A DNA stretch of 64,000 nucleotides, taken from assembly GCF_004571175.1 (NCBI RefSeq), contig NZ_CP038273.1, forward strand, positions 372,001 to 436,000, written 5' to 3'. A program made the translations under genes and the position numbers. The number at the start of each line of letters is the position of its first letter. Within the stretch, counting starts at the first letter, position 1. Shown piece after piece: positions 17,639 to 25,229 of the stretch. Source of the stretch: Legionella israelensis. Lineage in GTDB: Bacteria > Pseudomonadota > Gammaproteobacteria > Legionellales > Legionellaceae. The notes beneath the pieces were generated by a model. That model saw only the letters and a list, made by a program, of their open reading frames with translations. It searched no databases and had not been told where the DNA came from.

Positions 17639-18442
17639 ATGCATAGCGTCAATGAAGATGGAACTATTTGTGTAAACTTAAATGATTACAATGAACTGTC
17701 AGATTCTATTCGATTCCGTGCAAAAATCGACTACCTAATTGAAAAGCTTAATTGTCCAAAAGAAATTCCTAATTTTTCTATTTCAATGTTTTTTCATGGT
17801 GGTCAACGATATTATATTTCCAATCTTTACCTATGGGCGATCCCTTATCGAACCGAAGGTTTGTATCGTGGAGACGTTGATCATGATCGTACTATTTATA
17901 ATGGGAAAGAATTTTTTATCCAGCAAGATATAAAATATGATGCGATGCAAATTCCTATTATTCAAGTACTGGAATCACGTTATAGTCTAAGCACCACTTT
18001 TGCTATGGTGAGGCAATGTGAAGAATGTGATTTTATTATCGAGGCGTACCATTCTGAAAAAGTAGAAGCTCCCCAAAAACTCTACTATCAAGTACGCGAT
18101 AATTTTGAACAGTTTATATGCCTTTTTTTTGATGCAATGCTTCCAGAAATAATGACAGCCACACCCAATCAAAAATGGTTAGCTATATTCAATGATAGTG
18201 AATTTAGAAAAAGTGTCATCACACGTAAAGCAGTTAATAAACCACTGACACAACTCACTCCAACAGAATTACAATGCTTAAGCTTAATTTCCAAAGGAAT
18301 GACGATTAAAAAAATATCCGAATACCTTCATCTATCAAGCGAAACAGTGAATACTCATGCCAAATCTATCCGAACTAAAATGAGCTGCGTAAATATTACC
18401 GAAGCGGTAACAAAAACATTTCGTTTAGGGCTATTATCTTAA
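17639..18442 (+). CDS. LuxR-family transcriptional regulator
   Basis: A 267-residue regulator. The C-terminal 65 residues (203-267) are a LuxR-type helix-turn-helix: LTPTELQCLSLISKGMT, then IKKISEYLHLSSETVNTHAK. The N-terminal 200 residues do not show a receiver domain (no phospho-acceptor Asp context) or a clear autoinducer-binding signature, so the signal is unknown. The organisation resembles Legionella LuxR proteins that act late in the life cycle. The ATG at 17639 is preceded by AGGG 8 bases upstream. A longer TTG start at 17603 would overlap the hydrolase end and looks less likely. Confidence 0.85.
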   Translation: MHSVNEDGTICVNLNDYNELSDSIRFRAKIDYLIEKLNCPKEIPNFSISMFFHGGQRYYISNLYLWAIPYRTEGLYRGDVDHDRTIYNGKEFFIQQDIKYDAMQIPIIQVLESRYSLSTTFAMVRQCEECDFIIEAYHSEKVEAPQKLYYQVRDNFEQFICLFFDAMLPEIMTATPNQKWLAIFNDSEFRKSVITRKAVNKPLTQLTPTELQCLSLISKGMTIKKISEYLHLSSETVNTHAKSIRTKMSCVNITEAVTKTFRLGLLS

Positions 18443-18525
18443 AATACCCAAATTTGGGGATGGGATATCTTGCCGAATATTTTATACTCCACCATGTTGT
18501 CATAATATTTACACGGAGTTTTAAC

Positions 18526-18714
18526 ATGGGATGTATTATAGAATTTAACAACGCTCTTCGATTTAATTTTATTCAAAATAAATGTAAACAAAAACTATGG
18601 ATTGACGTTCTATTACGGTCTAGTAAAGCTAATATTGAGCATTTAGCAGATATCCTTGATTTACCAATTGAAACGGTAATTGTAAGTTACAAAAAATTAT
18701 ATAATGGCCATTAA
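18526..18714 (+). CDS. small protein (62 aa) with possible HTH segment
   Basis: A short protein, MGCIIEFNNALRFNFIQ at the start and then ANIEHLADILDLPIETV towards the end, which has the look of a small helix-turn-helix. CGGAG lies 8 bases before the ATG at 18526, supporting this start over a longer frame from 18454. It follows the LuxR gene by 83 bp on the same strand and ends just before the IS110 element. Function is unknown. Confidence 0.6.
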   Translation: MGCIIEFNNALRFNFIQNKCKQKLWIDVLLRSSKANIEHLADILDLPIETVIVSYKKLYNGH

Positions 18715-18896
18715 GAGAGTAGCCCCTTATTGTAAAAATAAAGGGCACGGGCGTGAGCGACCGTCGCGGAATAGGTTTTAACAACCGTCTGGATCAAGGT
18801 ACTCTAGCCCTGCTCTCGAAACGTTTGAATAGTTGAAAGGACTCTGATTAAAGAACGTCCGCTTACAATCCTAAACAATAAAATTTCGAGGCGCGC
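18715..18896 (+). ncRNA. candidate bridge RNA region of the IS110 element
   Basis: A 182-bp non-coding interval precedes the IS110 recombinase. In the IS110 group (for example IS621), a structured RNA of roughly this length is encoded in the 5' non-coding end and pairs with target and donor DNA. The interval here is GC-richer than its surroundings and contains several short inverted segments, including CCCTTAT / ATAAAGGG (18724-18745), which might alternatively terminate the preceding gene. The exact RNA ends, the loops and the left boundary of the element are not determined. Confidence 0.45.
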
Positions 18897-19847
18897 ATGT
18901 CATTATACAGTAATTATATTGGTATCGATATTGGAAAAATTTCTTTTGTTGTAGCGATGTATGGCTCAAAAAAGATATACGAATATGAAAATAATCCGAC
19001 AGGTATTAAAGCGTTTATAAACGATTTCAAGAGTAAATTAAAATATGCTTTAACTGTATTAGAAACGACAGGTGGTTATGAGATGCAATTATTGCTCACT
19101 TTGTGTGAGTCAGGGTTTGCAGTACATCGAGCTAATACACGTAAGGTCAAACGATTTATTCAATCTTATGGCAATGAGGCAAAGACGGATAAACTGGATG
19201 CCCTCTCATTGGCTTTATATGGGTATGAGCGAGCACAACGACTAGAACTATTTACTCCTCAATCAACAAAAGCCCTTGCCTTATTTGAGTTGGTGCAGCG
19301 TCGTAATGATTTAAAACAAATGCTTGTTGCAGAAAAGAATAGATTAAAAGCTCCTCGCGCGGACATCATCAAAGCGAGCTGTAATGCAATGCTCGAGGTG
19401 CTTAATAATCAAATCAAGACCATTACAGATGAAATAAATACCTTGATAGAGGCTGACTCTGTGTTAAGAGAAAAAAAAGCTATTCTAAAAACTATTCCCG
19501 GCATAGGGGATATCATTGCTAATGAGCTTCTTGTCTTATTACCAGAATTAGGTTCCTTAACGCGACGTAAAATTGCTTCGCTTGCTGGCCTTGCACCAAA
19601 GGCAAATGATAGCGGGCAGTTTAGCGGTTATCGGTGTATTGGTTATGGCAGATGTGGAATTAAGCCCATATTATTCTTAGCTGCCATGGCTGCAAGAAAT
19701 TCAAATTCTAGCTTAAAATCTTTCTACAATCAGTTAATTTCTTCCGGAAAGAAAAAGATGGTAGCTTTAACTGCTTTAATGCGAAAAATCATTGTTATTG
19801 CAAATGCCAGAATAAGAGATTTTAATTCGGGATTATTTTGTGCATGA
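18897..19847 (+). CDS. IS110-family recombinase (DEDD transposase)
   Basis: A 316-residue recombinase. The RuvC-like N-terminal domain has D11 (YIGIDIGK), E56 (LETTGGYE), D98 and D101 (AKTDKLDALSLA), matching the DEDD tetrad of IS621. The C-terminal Transposase_20 domain has PGIGDIIANELL and GLAPKANDSGQFSG with Ser239 as the probable nucleophile. The frame is complete. Elements of this family lack classical terminal repeats. This one has its long non-coding segment at the 5' side, as in the IS110 rather than the IS1111 group. Its right end was probably invaded by the next IS, 14 bp after the stop. Confidence 0.93.
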   Translation: MSLYSNYIGIDIGKISFVVAMYGSKKIYEYENNPTGIKAFINDFKSKLKYALTVLETTGGYEMQLLLTLCESGFAVHRANTRKVKRFIQSYGNEAKTDKLDALSLALYGYERAQRLELFTPQSTKALALFELVQRRNDLKQMLVAEKNRLKAPRADIIKASCNAMLEVLNNQIKTITDEINTLIEADSVLREKKAILKTIPGIGDIIANELLVLLPELGSLTRRKIASLAGLAPKANDSGQFSGYRCIGYGRCGIKPILFLAAMAARNSNSSLKSFYNQLISSGKKKMVALTALMRKIIVIANARIRDFNSGLFCA

Positions 19848-19861
19848 TGATAGATTAATTA

Positions 19862-21014
19862 ACTCATGTTACGCACTAAACCTTGCTGCTCCCTGAAATT
19901 TAATTAAAATTTCATCCCTGATTTTTAGGGAGGAAGATTTAATGGATATGCTTGATATTTATACTGACTATTTAATTTGCCAGAATAAATATGCCACAGC
20001 TACAGGTTTATCGGAGATGTTGGATGGTGAATTTGCGCACGACAAGGTGACACGATTTTTACGACTACAAGATTTTGGTTCCAAAGCGCTCTGGAATTAT
20101 GTCAAGAAGTCAGTCAGGGAGAGTGAAGCATCAGACGGTGTTCTTTTATTGGATGACTCGATTGAGGAGAAGTCTTATACCGATGAGAATGAAATTAATT
20201 GTTGGCATTATTCCCATGCTAAAGGTGATGTGGTCAAAGGGATTAATATCCTGACCTGCATGGTTCGGTATGGTGACTTCAGTGTTCCTGTTGGTTATGA
20301 AGTTATCAAAAAAGACGTTGCTTTTTGTGACATTGAAACAAGGCAAGCTCGCAGAAAGTCATCCACGACTAAAAATGAACTTTTTCGCAAGCTTATCGCA
20401 CAAGCGGTTAGTAATCATGTGTTGTTTGACTTTGTACTTGCGGACAATTGGTTTGGCTCGAAGGCCAATATGGCTTACATCCATAATGACCTTCAAAAAT
20501 CGTTTATTATTGGGATTAAATCTAATCGAACCTTAGCTTTATCCAAAAACGACGCCAACAACGGACGGTACACAAAAGTCAGAGAATTAGAGCTTGAAGA
20601 GGACATAGCCCACACAGTCTATCTCAAGGGATTAGACTTCCCAGTGAGGCTTTTGAAGAAAATTTTCAAAAACGAAAATGGTTCTACAGGGGTTCTCTAT
20701 CTCGTTTCTAATGACATGACCAGCAGTGCCGAACGTCTTTATGAAGTGTACCAGAAACGGTGGCGGATTGAAGAGTATCACAAGTCAATTAAACAAAATG
20801 CAAGCCTGAACAAATCTCCAACCCGCACGGTTAAAACACAATCCAATCATATCTTTGCCGCAATCATTGCATACTGCAAACTGGAAATGATGAAAATAAA
20901 GACAAAATTGAATCACTTTGCCATCAAGTACAAATTAATACTCAGGGCTAACCAAATTGCCATGCAGGAGTTAAAAAATATGGCTCGTTAAAGTCAATTG
21001 TGCGTAACATGAGT
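19862..21014 (+). mobile_element. complete IS4-superfamily element (1153 bp)
   Basis: Perfect 15-bp terminal inverted repeats, ACTCATGTTACGCAC at 19862-19876 and its complement at 21000-21014, bound a single transposase gene. AATTA occurs immediately outside both ends (19857-19861 and 21015-21019), consistent with a 5-bp target duplication and hence a fairly recent insertion. It lies against the 3' end of the IS110 element and shares its terminal 13 bp with the MITE at 7505-7649. Confidence 0.9.
19942..20991 (+). CDS. IS4-superfamily DDE transposase (IS701-like)
   Basis: A 349-residue transposase with catalytic candidates D71/D72 (LLLDDSIEEK), D168 (VLADNWFG) and E277. The C-terminal signature Y-(2)-R-(3)-E-(6)-K is exact: Y270, R273, E277, K284. 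This is diagnostic of the IS4 superfamily. The DDSIEEK and WHYSHAKGDVVKGINIL segments recall the IS701 branch, but the branch is not certain. The gene is intact, with GGGAGG upstream of the ATG at 19942. Confidence 0.92.
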   Translation: MDMLDIYTDYLICQNKYATATGLSEMLDGEFAHDKVTRFLRLQDFGSKALWNYVKKSVRESEASDGVLLLDDSIEEKSYTDENEINCWHYSHAKGDVVKGINILTCMVRYGDFSVPVGYEVIKKDVAFCDIETRQARRKSSTTKNELFRKLIAQAVSNHVLFDFVLADNWFGSKANMAYIHNDLQKSFIIGIKSNRTLALSKNDANNGRYTKVRELELEEDIAHTVYLKGLDFPVRLLKKIFKNENGSTGVLYLVSNDMTSSAERLYEVYQKRWRIEEYHKSIKQNASLNKSPTRTVKTQSNHIFAAIIAYCKLEMMKIKTKLNHFAIKYKLILRANQIAMQELKNMAR

Positions 21015-21195
21015 AATTAAATTTAAAAAAACGGTTAAGACATAGTTGATCCAGGTGCATCAAGGAAACCTTTATCTTGAGGAAGAATCTGCTGAACGCT
21101 TGGGACAATTATTCCTGGTAACATTTGGGACTTAAGAAGCATACTAATCTATAATAACAGCTCTTTTAAGAGCACACAGGTGCTCAGCTTTTGTT
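21015..21195. other. intergenic stretch after the IS, with a possible gene tail
   Basis: The first bases probably belong to the interrupted right end of the IS110 element. A short open stretch at 21046-21135 (ending LEEESAERLGQLFLVTFGT) has a coding-like composition and may be the 3' tail of a gene disrupted by the IS110 insertion. A small hairpin GCTCTTTTAAGAGC follows. Nothing here can be assigned. Confidence 0.3.
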
Positions 21196-21414
21196 GTGAG
21201 CAAAATGAATAATAACGAACATAAGCTTGCTCTTCCTTTAGAATACCAAAAAATGCCTGAATATTTCGATGTGCATAATATAAATGAAACCAAGAATGCT
21301 TTGATAGAAAAGCTACCAACATGCTATCTAAATATGTTTGAATGGTTTTATAATTTGTTTAATTCAAAACAAAAAATTAACCCATTCTCCAGAGCTATCC
21401 ATAATGTCAATTGA
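21196..21414 (+). CDS. short hypothetical protein, possibly a truncated methyltransferase
   Basis: A 72-residue frame from GTG 21196 (or 68 from the next ATG at 21205). It contains PEYFDVHNINETKNALIEKL, a phrase resembling the N-terminus of class I SAM-dependent methyltransferases, but then departs into NMFEWFYNLFNSKQK and stops, so no SAM-binding glycine motif follows. It may be a fused fragment. The ribosome-binding site is weak. Flanked by mobile DNA. Confidence 0.35.
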   Translation: MSKMNNNEHKLALPLEYQKMPEYFDVHNINETKNALIEKLPTCYLNMFEWFYNLFNSKQKINPFSRAIHNVN

Positions 21415-21754
21415 TCACTAATTCTGAATTTTTATGATAAACAATTTAACTTTTTGATTTAAAACATACCTTGTTCATTTTTGAAGTGTGTTGACTATAG
21501 GGATGGATTTTGTTAAAAAATTCAAGTTTAAAGTGAAAACAGATTTTTAAATGTTAGGATAATGGCTTTTTATTTGATAATGCTCCTCTGATAGAAGTCA
21601 ATGTGGGGTTCCATGATGTCTGTAAAAGTGAATATCCATAATAATCTAAATAATTGATATCAAATTTTCCTTTAAACTAGCAGACCGCTATGAGAAGGCT
21701 TCTTAGTAGACTGTTGCACAAACACTAATAATTAGGGATAAATAGGAGATAAAC
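21415..21754. other. 340-bp non-coding stretch upstream of the 244-aa gene
   Basis: A strongly AT-rich stretch, with no open frame I would support and no clear repeat. It presumably contains the promoter of the gene at 21755. I looked for direct-repeat motifs of the PmrA or CpxR type and saw none convincing. Confidence 0.4.
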
Positions 21755-22489
21755 ATGCCTGGATTCACCTTTCTCAAACTTGAAACCTTACAGGGAAAAT
21801 ACTTCGAGCTTACTGCAAAGTTAATGAAAAAACATAATACTGATGACGTGAATGATTTGCCAGAACATCGGCAAGCTCAATTGGCAAGAGTCGAGGAAGC
21901 TTTGCTTCAGGCTGAAGATTTAAAACCAGCATTATTCAATAATCAGGAAGAACTGGAACAATATCAGTCTGCCATTGTTCTTCGCACCTATCTTGATATT
22001 AAAAAAGAAATCGAAACAAAAGAGTATTATACAGAAGGTTACACAGCTGCTGTCCTTAAAAAAATTCCATTTGCCTCAAATTTGACGGATCCTTCACGAA
22101 GTGAATTATATAAGGATATTGACGTAGCAATGGGAGTAAGCGAAGAAAATTCTCTTGATGAGGAAGCCCTTAAGCTGATTAAGGATGCTCACTCTACAGC
22201 CCGATCAATTAATACCTATAAAAATGAAGTTCTTCCTAAGATCTCTGAAAATCTGGTAGGGGGATTACGCCATGTTGAAGCAGGCTCGACTAAGCCTGCT
22301 CAACTTGAAACCTATAGGGCGGTTGAAACTTTTGATAAAGAGAAGCTGAAGAAGGCTGAAACCAGAGAAAGTACATTCAACTATCAAGGTGAAGTGTTTG
22401 CCTATCAAGGTACTATGTTTAACAAAAAACGTCCTCAGCCTCCTGTAGAGCAATTAGATGAAGAAAATAGCAAAACCTTAAATATGTGA
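21755..22489 (+). CDS. unknown 244-aa protein with acidic C-terminus; possible Dot/Icm substrate
   Basis: A soluble, charged, mostly helical protein of 244 residues with no signal peptide or membrane segment. A YQGEVFAYQGTMF near-repeat (NYQGEVF / AYQGTMF) occurs near 215-230, and the tail PVEQLDEENSKTLNM is acidic, like the E-block signals of Legionella effectors. The start is well supported by TAGGAG 7 bases before the ATG. The setting, mobile elements on one side and an IcmD-like gene on the other, suits an accessory effector, but I recognise no family and the function is open. Confidence 0.65.
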   Translation: MPGFTFLKLETLQGKYFELTAKLMKKHNTDDVNDLPEHRQAQLARVEEALLQAEDLKPALFNNQEELEQYQSAIVLRTYLDIKKEIETKEYYTEGYTAAVLKKIPFASNLTDPSRSELYKDIDVAMGVSEENSLDEEALKLIKDAHSTARSINTYKNEVLPKISENLVGGLRHVEAGSTKPAQLETYRAVETFDKEKLKKAETRESTFNYQGEVFAYQGTMFNKKRPQPPVEQLDEENSKTLNM

Positions 22490-22514
22490 TTGCCCTACCA
22501 TCTCTATCTTATTT

Positions 22515-22544
22515 CAAGCCGGATACTAACTATTATTCGGCTTG
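22515..22544. terminator. hairpin between convergent genes
   Basis: CAAGCCG (22515-22521) and CGGCTTG (22538-22544) form a 7-bp stem with a 16-base loop, 26 bp after the 244-aa gene and before the end of the convergent IcmD-like gene. There is no strong T-run. Confidence 0.3.
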
Positions 22545-22606
22545 CTCCATCAACCATTAAGAATGATTTTGTAAAACCATACCTCAAAAGCCAAAATGTA
22601 ATCTTG

Positions 22607-22984
22607 TTAAAAACATGAATTCTCGGTAACAGCAGCTCGTTGCGAGCAATAAACCACTCCTTTGGGTCCGGCAGTTGAAGCATGTTCACCAAACACAGTC
22701 TCTCCCACGATGCCTAAAATCGTTGGGAAAAAGACAAGTGCAAGAGCAATGACAGAAAGTGCAAGAGGTGTTCCTATGGGAATTTGAGTTGGGTTGTCTT
22801 TGTGTTGTTTAAATTTTGCTATTGCAGCTATGATGAAAGCCAGACCAGCTATATAAGACACAGCCGTCAACAGCCTCGCTAGCGCAACAAAGGAACCCCG
22901 GATAAAAGAGGCCATATCTCCTAGATCTGTAGCGCCATATACAAGCCCACAATACATGAGTAGAAACAGAACGATTAAGTACAT
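22607..22984 (-). CDS. orphan IcmD/DotP-like inner-membrane protein
   Basis: A 125-residue protein with a signal-like N-terminus (about 1-18), then DLGDMASFIRGSFVALARLLTA, two hydrophobic helices at about 39-57 and 72-94, and between them KFKQHKDNPTQIPIGTP (57-73), a phrase highly characteristic of IcmD/DotP of the Dot/Icm type IVB secretion system. The usual Gly/Pro C-terminal region (HASTAGPKGV) is also present. No other dot/icm gene lies nearby, so this is an extra copy or belongs to a conjugative-type IVB relic. No good ribosome-binding site precedes the ATG, so expression is doubtful. Confidence 0.82.
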   Translation of the reverse strand: MYLIVLFLLMYCGLVYGATDLGDMASFIRGSFVALARLLTAVSYIAGLAFIIAAIAKFKQHKDNPTQIPIGTPLALSVIALALVFFPTILGIVGETVFGEHASTAGPKGVVYCSQRAAVTENSCF

Positions 22985-23061
22985 GATATTAAAAAAATAA
23001 AATACATATAGTAATTATATAACCATTTCATGGCCAAATCCAAAATCCAAAAAATGAACCA

Positions 23062-23214
23062 GAGCCTCGTCAATATTAAATTGGGGGTTAGCGCTTAAAT
23101 TACGTTCAGATTTAAACGATTTTTTGCTCAAAATGCGCTGGACTAACAGCGCTAATTCGAGCACTTTGAGCAAAAAGATAGGATACCAGCCCCAATTTAA
23201 TATGGACCAAGCCC
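23062..23214. repeat. palindromic element A (MITE-like)
   Basis: The outer arms contain ATATTAAATTGGGG (23073-23086) and its exact complement (23190-23203), extended outwards imperfectly to about 25 bp. An inner pair, TTTTTGCTCAAA (23121-23132) and its complement (23165-23176), continues the fold. It is non-coding and abuts element B directly. Confidence 0.6.
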
Positions 23215-23389
23215 TAAGTTCTGTGCACTTATCTTTTGTCGTAGCGAAAATTGGATGGTTTAGCTCAAATTTCAGCTTGAGTGACGCGAATAGCTGGATC
23301 TATTTCTGGATTTATTTAATGAACTCAAGCTGAAATTTAAGATAATCAACCGAATTTGCAGCCGGTAAAAGATAAGTGCGCAGAACCTA
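23215..23389. repeat. palindromic element B (MITE-like), supplying the stop codon of the AraC gene
   Basis: The 23-bp terminal inverted repeats match at 21 of 23 positions (TAAGTTCTGTGCACTTATC... at 23215-23237 and the complement of TAGGTTCTGCGCACTTATC... at 23367-23389). A perfect 16-bp inner pair, AAATTTCAGCTTGAGT (23267-23282) with its complement (23323-23338), continues the hairpin. The last three bases of the right end are the TAG stop of the AraC-type gene, so insertion probably reset that protein's C-terminus. Confidence 0.7.
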
Positions 23390-24205
23390 GCATGGCACAT
23401 GGATAAGTATGTGATGATCTTTTATTGCATCTGGCAAATGATTGAAGAGATTAAATGCCGGTCTGTTTTGATCAATTTTATTTCCGGGCTGTTCTGACCA
23501 TTGTCCATAAATATAATGATAAGCAAGGCCTAAATTATTGGCCTTTCCATAGTAACGAAATCGAGCATACTTTCCTTGCTGAATGATATATTCATTAAGG
23601 CCAAGATTATTTGAAACCAAGGTAATGCCTGCGGTAAATCGCACTTTATCTACAGGAACCTTCCCTTCATGCGGGTTATCATGTCCAATACCAATAAACA
23701 GTCCAGAACAAACATTATTTGCTTTATTTGCCAACAGTTTTTGTTCAAGTCTCTTCCATGCTTTAGGTGCTGATTCAAAATATAGTCCCTGTTCAGTGAC
23801 ACATTGGAGATGAATAGTCTTTAAGTCCACAATATCTGGCTCATCAAGTGTTACACAGTTCAATTCACTGATAATATTCAGTTTTTTTCTTGCCACTTTA
23901 GGCATGTAACCAAATATTTGTTTAAAACACCTGGAAAATGAAGACTGGGAATCAAAACCACTGCTTAAAGCCACTTCAAGAACAGAATTATTTTTACTTT
24001 TTAGCGAACAAAATGCCAATTCCATTCGCAACTTACGAATAAATTCTCCTGGGGTCTGACCAGTTGCTTCAGCAAACACTCGCTTCAAAGTCGACAAAGA
24101 CAGGTGAATATGCTCAGCAACGTCTTTCAAAGTGAAGGGCTGATCGATATGATCATAAATATATCTCACAGCTTCAATGAGTTTATTCTGCGTTAAGTAA
24201 CTCAT
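23387..24205 (-). CDS. AraC-family regulator with GyrI-like ligand domain
   Basis: A 272-residue transcription factor. The N-terminal AraC double helix-turn-helix spans about 8-105 (FTLKDVAEHIHLSLSTLKRVF and SGFDSQSSFSRCFKQIFGYMP). The rest, about 125-270, looks like a GyrI-like small-molecule-binding domain (RobA/MarA-Rob type arrangement), with KYARFRYYGKANNLGLAYHYIYGQW. I start it at 24205 because GGAGG lies 8 bases upstream. The stop codon lies in the end of the palindromic element B. It is transcribed in the same direction as the adjacent aldo/keto reductase, which it may control. Confidence 0.88.
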   Translation of the reverse strand: MSYLTQNKLIEAVRYIYDHIDQPFTLKDVAEHIHLSLSTLKRVFAEATGQTPGEFIRKLRMELAFCSLKSKNNSVLEVALSSGFDSQSSFSRCFKQIFGYMPKVARKKLNIISELNCVTLDEPDIVDLKTIHLQCVTEQGLYFESAPKAWKRLEQKLLANKANNVCSGLFIGIGHDNPHEGKVPVDKVRFTAGITLVSNNLGLNEYIIQQGKYARFRYYGKANNLGLAYHYIYGQWSEQPGNKIDQNRPAFNLFNHLPDAIKDHHILIHVPC

Positions 24206-24289
24206 TTTTATATACCTCCAATAAAAATAGTATGGCAGAATAGCATTAGACGTATATAAAATTTGTGCAGAAAAGGTCAATTTCGAAAT

Positions 24290-25153
24290 TTATTGTTCAC
24301 TCATGGCAATATGTTCTACTTCTAATAACTCTTTTTCAGTCAATGAAAAGTCATCGATGGCTAAATCTTGACGCATATGCACCTTATCCGTTGTCCCTGT
24401 TAAAGACAAAATGCCTGCATTTTGTGCGAAGCGAAAAACAATTTGCGGGATGGTTTTGTTATATTTTTTCTGTAATATTTTCATCAAGCGGCTGTTAAAC
24501 AAATATTGCTGATTCGCAGTGAGCAAGGAAAAACCCTGGTAAATGAGTCCTTTATTCTCACAAAATCTGCGTATTTCTTTATCCCAGGCTTGTATGGCAA
24601 AACAACGATTTTGTACAAATTTTGGTTTGATTTGTGCTTTTTCATATAATATTTCTAACTGTTGCAGACTGATATTGGAAACACCTAAAAAACGAACCTC
24701 TCCTCTATTGACCAGCACCTCCATAGCCTTCCAGGTTTCCAGATCCTGTTCACTGATGCCTTTATTGTAATAGGGGCCATGTAAAATAAAACTGTCCAGA
24801 TAATCTGTTTGTAAGTGAGTCAGCGAACTAGAAAATGATTGCCCAACCTGATGACTCAAAGAATCTTTCGGATTATAAGGCAAACGATGGTCCTGCCCTC
24901 TTTCATAGGTGAATTTTGTCTGGATAAACAGTTCAGCTCGTTTCTTCTGACTTTGCTGTAAATAAGATTGAATGCCTTCGCCGACCGCTTGTTCAAAATA
25001 ATGTTTCCGTTGATTTGCCGTATCAATGCCAATAAAACCTGCTTTTAAAGCAAGCTCGGTAAGTTCAGCCGTTTTTTCTTCCTTCCAGGCTGTGCCATAA
25101 AGCATCATAGGTATATGATGATCTTTCAAAAGTTGTTCGAATTGTTTAGACAT
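24290..25153 (-). CDS. aldo/keto reductase
   Basis: An NAD(P)H-dependent TIM-barrel oxidoreductase of 287 residues. The family motif GFIGIDTANQ carries the catalytic Asp. The Tyr is in RKHYFEQAVG, spaced slightly further than in the standard DTAxxYxNE form. The catalytic Lys is in FIQTKFT and the His in SFILHGPYY. The GEVRFLGVSN segment and the PQIVFRFAQNAGILSLTGTT segment (cofactor site) are clear. The substrate is unknown. It lies 84 bp upstream of the AraC gene on the same strand, so they may be co-transcribed. Confidence 0.9.
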   Translation of the reverse strand: MSKQFEQLLKDHHIPMMLYGTAWKEEKTAELTELALKAGFIGIDTANQRKHYFEQAVGEGIQSYLQQSQKKRAELFIQTKFTYERGQDHRLPYNPKDSLSHQVGQSFSSSLTHLQTDYLDSFILHGPYYNKGISEQDLETWKAMEVLVNRGEVRFLGVSNISLQQLEILYEKAQIKPKFVQNRCFAIQAWDKEIRRFCENKGLIYQGFSLLTANQQYLFNSRLMKILQKKYNKTIPQIVFRFAQNAGILSLTGTTDKVHMRQDLAIDDFSLTEKELLEVEHIAMSEQ

Positions 25154-25229
25154 AAGGATTCAGATATTCCGTTAAATGATTCCTGAATTATACTTGATAT
25201 GAAAATACAATTCATTGATGAAAAAAACT

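Noticed and set aside
21755-22489. PmrA or CpxR binding sites upstream of the possible effector
   Set aside because: I could not find a convincing tandem motif at a sensible distance from the start.
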